Positions 61,351-63,297 of a stretch of DNA of 63,297 nucleotides are shown here, one piece after another (position 1 is the first letter of the stretch; each line of letters begins with the position of its first letter). Origin of the DNA: Thermoguttaceae bacterium (GTDB lineage: Bacteria; Planctomycetota; Planctomycetia; Pirellulales; Thermoguttaceae). Below the pieces are notes generated by a model that worked only from the letters and a program-made list of their open reading frames with translations, was not told the origin of the DNA and did no database searches. The position numbers and the translations under genes were made by a program. The stretch is from the NCBI GenBank assembly GCA_017937485.1, contig JAGBDN010000016.1:1-63297 (forward strand). Direction: 5' to 3'.

Positions 61351-62658
61351 ATGTTCCTCAATTTCGTTTACCTCGCGACGCTGTTCCTTGCGACGCCGTT
61401 CCTCCTTTACCGCTCGTTGCGCCAAGGCAAGTACCGCGACGGTTGGAGCGCGAAGTTTCTCGGCCTCGTTCCGCGCCTTGAACCGCTCGCGGACGGTCGC
61501 CGTCGCGTTTGGTTTCACGCGGTCAGCGTCGGCGAAGTCAACTTATTGAAGCCGATCGTCGCCGAGTTGGAGGCGACGCGCCCCGATTGGGAATTTGTCG
61601 TTTCGGCGACGTCGAAAACCGGGTTCGAACTCGCTCGCCAACTTTTCGGCGCCCGAACGAGCGTTTTCTATTGCCCGCTCGACTTCACTTGGGCGGTCAA
61701 AACCGCGCTCCGACGGCTGCGCCCCGACGCGCTCGTTTTGGTCGAGCTGGAACTTTGGCCGAACTTAATCGCCGCCGCGTCGAAGGCGGGCGTTCGCGTC
61801 GCGGTCGTCAACGGTCGAATCGGCGACGGTTCGTTCCGTTCTTACTCTCGCGTCCGTCGTTTTTTAGCGCCGACGTTCGCTCGAATCGACGCGATCGTCG
61901 CGCAGGACGAACTCGCCGCCGAGCGGTTCCGCGCCTTGACGCCGTTTCAAGAGCGCGTCTCCGTTTCCGGCTCGATCAAATTCGACGGCGTCGAAACGAA
62001 CCGCGCCAACGACGCGACCTTCCGCTTGGCCCGCCTCGCCGGAATCGGCCCCGCCGACGTCGTTTTCCTCTGCGGCAGTTCGCAAGACCCGGAGGAAGCC
62101 GCCGCGCTCGAAACGTTCCGCCGACTCCGCGACGAGTTCCCGGCGCTGAAATTGATTATCGTTCCGCGACACAAAGAACGGTTCGAAGAGGTCGCGCGCC
62201 TCTTGGAAAAGTCGGGCGTTCCTTGGACGCGACGCTCGACGCTCTCCGACGAAGCGCCCGCCGCGCCCGAAGCGCCGTCGAGCCGCGTTCTCCTCGTCGA
62301 CGCGATCGGCGAACTCGGCGCTTGGTGGGGAACGGCGCAAATCGCGTTCGTCGGCGGAAGTTGGGGAACCCGCGGCGGTCAAAATATGCTCGAGCCGGCC
62401 GGATACGGCGCCGCGGTCTCGTTCGGGCCGAAAACGCGCAACTTCCGAACGATCGTCGAAGCGCTCCTGCGCGCCGACGCGGCGGTCGTCGTCTCCGACG
62501 GCGACGAAATGACGGCGTTCGTTCGCCGCGCTCTCGCCGACGTCGCCTTCCGCGACCGACTCGGAACGGCGGCGCGAACGTTGACGCTCCAAAACCGCGG
62601 CGCGACGAAGCGAACCGTCGCCGCGCTCGTTCAAACGCTCGTCGCGCCCGGCGAATAA
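61351..62658 (+). CDS. waaA: 3-deoxy-D-manno-octulosonic acid (Kdo) transferase
   Basis: 435 residues from ATG 61351, with GGAG at 10 nt; a TTG two codons earlier is unlikely. The N-terminal membrane-associated helix (FVYLATLFLATPFLLYRSL) is typical. The acceptor domain has VWFHAVSVGEVNLLKPIV, with the catalytic Glu, and VVSATSKTGFELA. The donor domain has FLCGSSQDPEEAA, IIVPRHKERFEEV, FVGGSWGTRGGQNMLEPA. It adds Kdo to lipid A precursors on the cytoplasmic face, showing that the organism makes LPS. Single-gene unit. Confidence 0.95.
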   Translation: MFLNFVYLATLFLATPFLLYRSLRQGKYRDGWSAKFLGLVPRLEPLADGRRRVWFHAVSVGEVNLLKPIVAELEATRPDWEFVVSATSKTGFELARQLFGARTSVFYCPLDFTWAVKTALRRLRPDALVLVELELWPNLIAAASKAGVRVAVVNGRIGDGSFRSYSRVRRFLAPTFARIDAIVAQDELAAERFRALTPFQERVSVSGSIKFDGVETNRANDATFRLARLAGIGPADVVFLCGSSQDPEEAAALETFRRLRDEFPALKLIIVPRHKERFEEVARLLEKSGVPWTRRSTLSDEAPAAPEAPSSRVLLVDAIGELGAWWGTAQIAFVGGSWGTRGGQNMLEPAGYGAAVSFGPKTRNFRTIVEALLRADAAVVVSDGDEMTAFVRRALADVAFRDRLGTAARTLTLQNRGATKRTVAALVQTLVAPGE

Positions 62659-62698
62659 AAACGCCGAGTCTTAGCGCCGTTTTGCCGTCGCCCGCTTC

Positions 62699-62724
62699 GC
62701 GACGCCGCCGTCGCCGTTTTTTTT
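62699..62724 (+). terminator. Terminator after waaA
   Basis: 6-bp stem GCGACG/CGTCGC with CCGC loop, CG, then eight T. A separate hairpin (CGTCGAG...CTCGACG with inner GCTTG/CAAGC) follows at 62725-62758. Confidence 0.7.
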
Positions 62725-62892
62725 CGTCGAGACGCTTGCTCGTCCAAGCGCCTCGACGCGCCGAACGCTACAATCGTTTTCTTCCCTACAACCGTCTCAA
62801 ATAATATTAAAATGGAAAATTCAGGGGAGTTTTTCCAAAAAAATCCTTTACGAACGGGTAAAGGAAGTGTAATTTATACGATATTATTTAAT

Positions 62893-62932
62893 GATTGCGT
62901 CAAGTTGACAAACTGCGCAATCTGGGTAAAAT
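62893..62932 (+). promoter_or_regulatory. Promoter with nested palindromes, upstream of partial gene
   Basis: Perfect TTGACA (62905-62910), 16-bp spacer, TAAAAT (62927-62932). The -35 lies inside GTCAA-G-TTGAC (62899-62909), itself inside GATTGCG...CGCAATC (62893-62899, 62916-62922): a likely operator. Leader of about 200 nt. Confidence 0.72.
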
Positions 62933-62944
62933 AATATCAAAAAG

Positions 62945-62985
62945 CGCGGACAGGGCAAAACAGGAAAGCTCCCAAACCTTCCGAT
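62945..62985. repeat. Nonamer-period array
   Basis: Plus-strand units gcgcggaca, gggcaaaac, aggaaagct, cccaaacct in the leader of the partial gene. Confidence 0.4.
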
Positions 62986-63140
62986 TTCACCCCGCGCCCC
63001 CGCCGATTTCGGTCGTTTCGCCGCCGACGCGTTCGCGACCGCCCTTTCGAACGTTCGCCGCCGACGGCGAAAAGCGGGCGACCCGAGACTAAAATCCTTC
63101 CGTCGGAAAAATCAATAACGCCTATTGAAGGACCGTTGTA

Positions 63141-63297
63141 ATGAGCAAAATCGATAAACATTGGAAAACGAAGGCGTCGACGCGCCGCCGCGCTCCCAAA
63201 GCGCCCGCGTCGACCGTTAGCGTCCTTTGGGCGGCCCTCGCGTTCGGCGTCGCGGCGCCGGCGTCCGGCCTCGTTTTCGCCTCCCCCGAGCCGCAAG
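63141..63297 (+). CDS. Start of a secreted protein, cut by window edge
   Basis: ATG 63141 with GAAGGA at 9 nt opens a frame of 52 codons that continues past the right edge. The product starts MSKIDKHWKTKASTRRRAPK, then a hydrophobic stretch (VSVLWAALAFGVAAPASGLVF) and ASPEPQ: a long basic N-region and signal peptide or membrane anchor. The mature part is outside the window, so its function cannot be told. Its promoter is the best matched in the window. Confidence 0.7.
   Translation, partial: MSKIDKHWKTKASTRRRAPKAPASTVSVLWAALAFGVAAPASGLVFASPEPQ

Overview
The window looks like a chromosomal segment of a planctomycete (Planctomycetota, probably a Pirellulales relative; inference). Reasons: a 16 kb gene whose product begins with the EPLEDRQLLA signal typical of giant planctomycete surface proteins; LPS synthesis (waaA); many secreted and membrane proteins of planctomycete type (DUF1080, duplicated SurA/PpiC, transglutaminase); and promoters of ordinary sigma-70 shape with 16-18 bp spacers. 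No rRNA, CRISPR array, insertion sequence, integrase or phage gene was seen. Three tRNAs are present: Gln-UUG, Gln-CUG and Ile-GAU.

Left part (1-9.2 kb, all minus strand): a caspase-Sel1 protein cut by the window edge, tRNA-Gln, an orphan topoisomerase VI B subunit, an MmeI-like restriction-methylation enzyme split by a (GGAA)n tract (apparently phase-OFF), and an alpha/beta hydrolase. 9.5-22.7 kb is mostly housekeeping: transglutaminase, peptidyl-prolyl isomerase, ndk, apgM with DUF1080, queD and queG (queuosine pathway), small secreted proteins, a 19-codon ORF with tandem Trp codons followed by a terminator, and a second tRNA-Gln with triplicated terminators.

Middle (23.3-39.6 kb): one gene for a surface protein of about 5,418 residues. 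It has a pseudo-IdeS domain, a pseudo-caspase domain (catalytic Cys and His replaced in both) and nine CSLREA-type beta-helix blocks. Right part (40.4-63.3 kb): PPi-type phosphofructokinase, tRNA-Ile, miaB, dinG, pilT and a membrane-anchored GspE/PilB-like protein with a degenerate P-loop, hisF, a three-gene operon (GH20-like protein, membrane protein, PP2C phosphatase), an Nramp-like transporter without its metal motif, arfB, DUF3467, a WalJ-type hydrolase, waaA, and the start of a secreted protein cut by the right edge.

Two patterns recur across genes. A-rich mini-arrays with a 9-bp period occur between genes and, in frame, inside queG and apgM. Tandem duplications of transcript 3' ends (50-90 bp) occur at pfp, hisF and tRNA-Gln(CUG).
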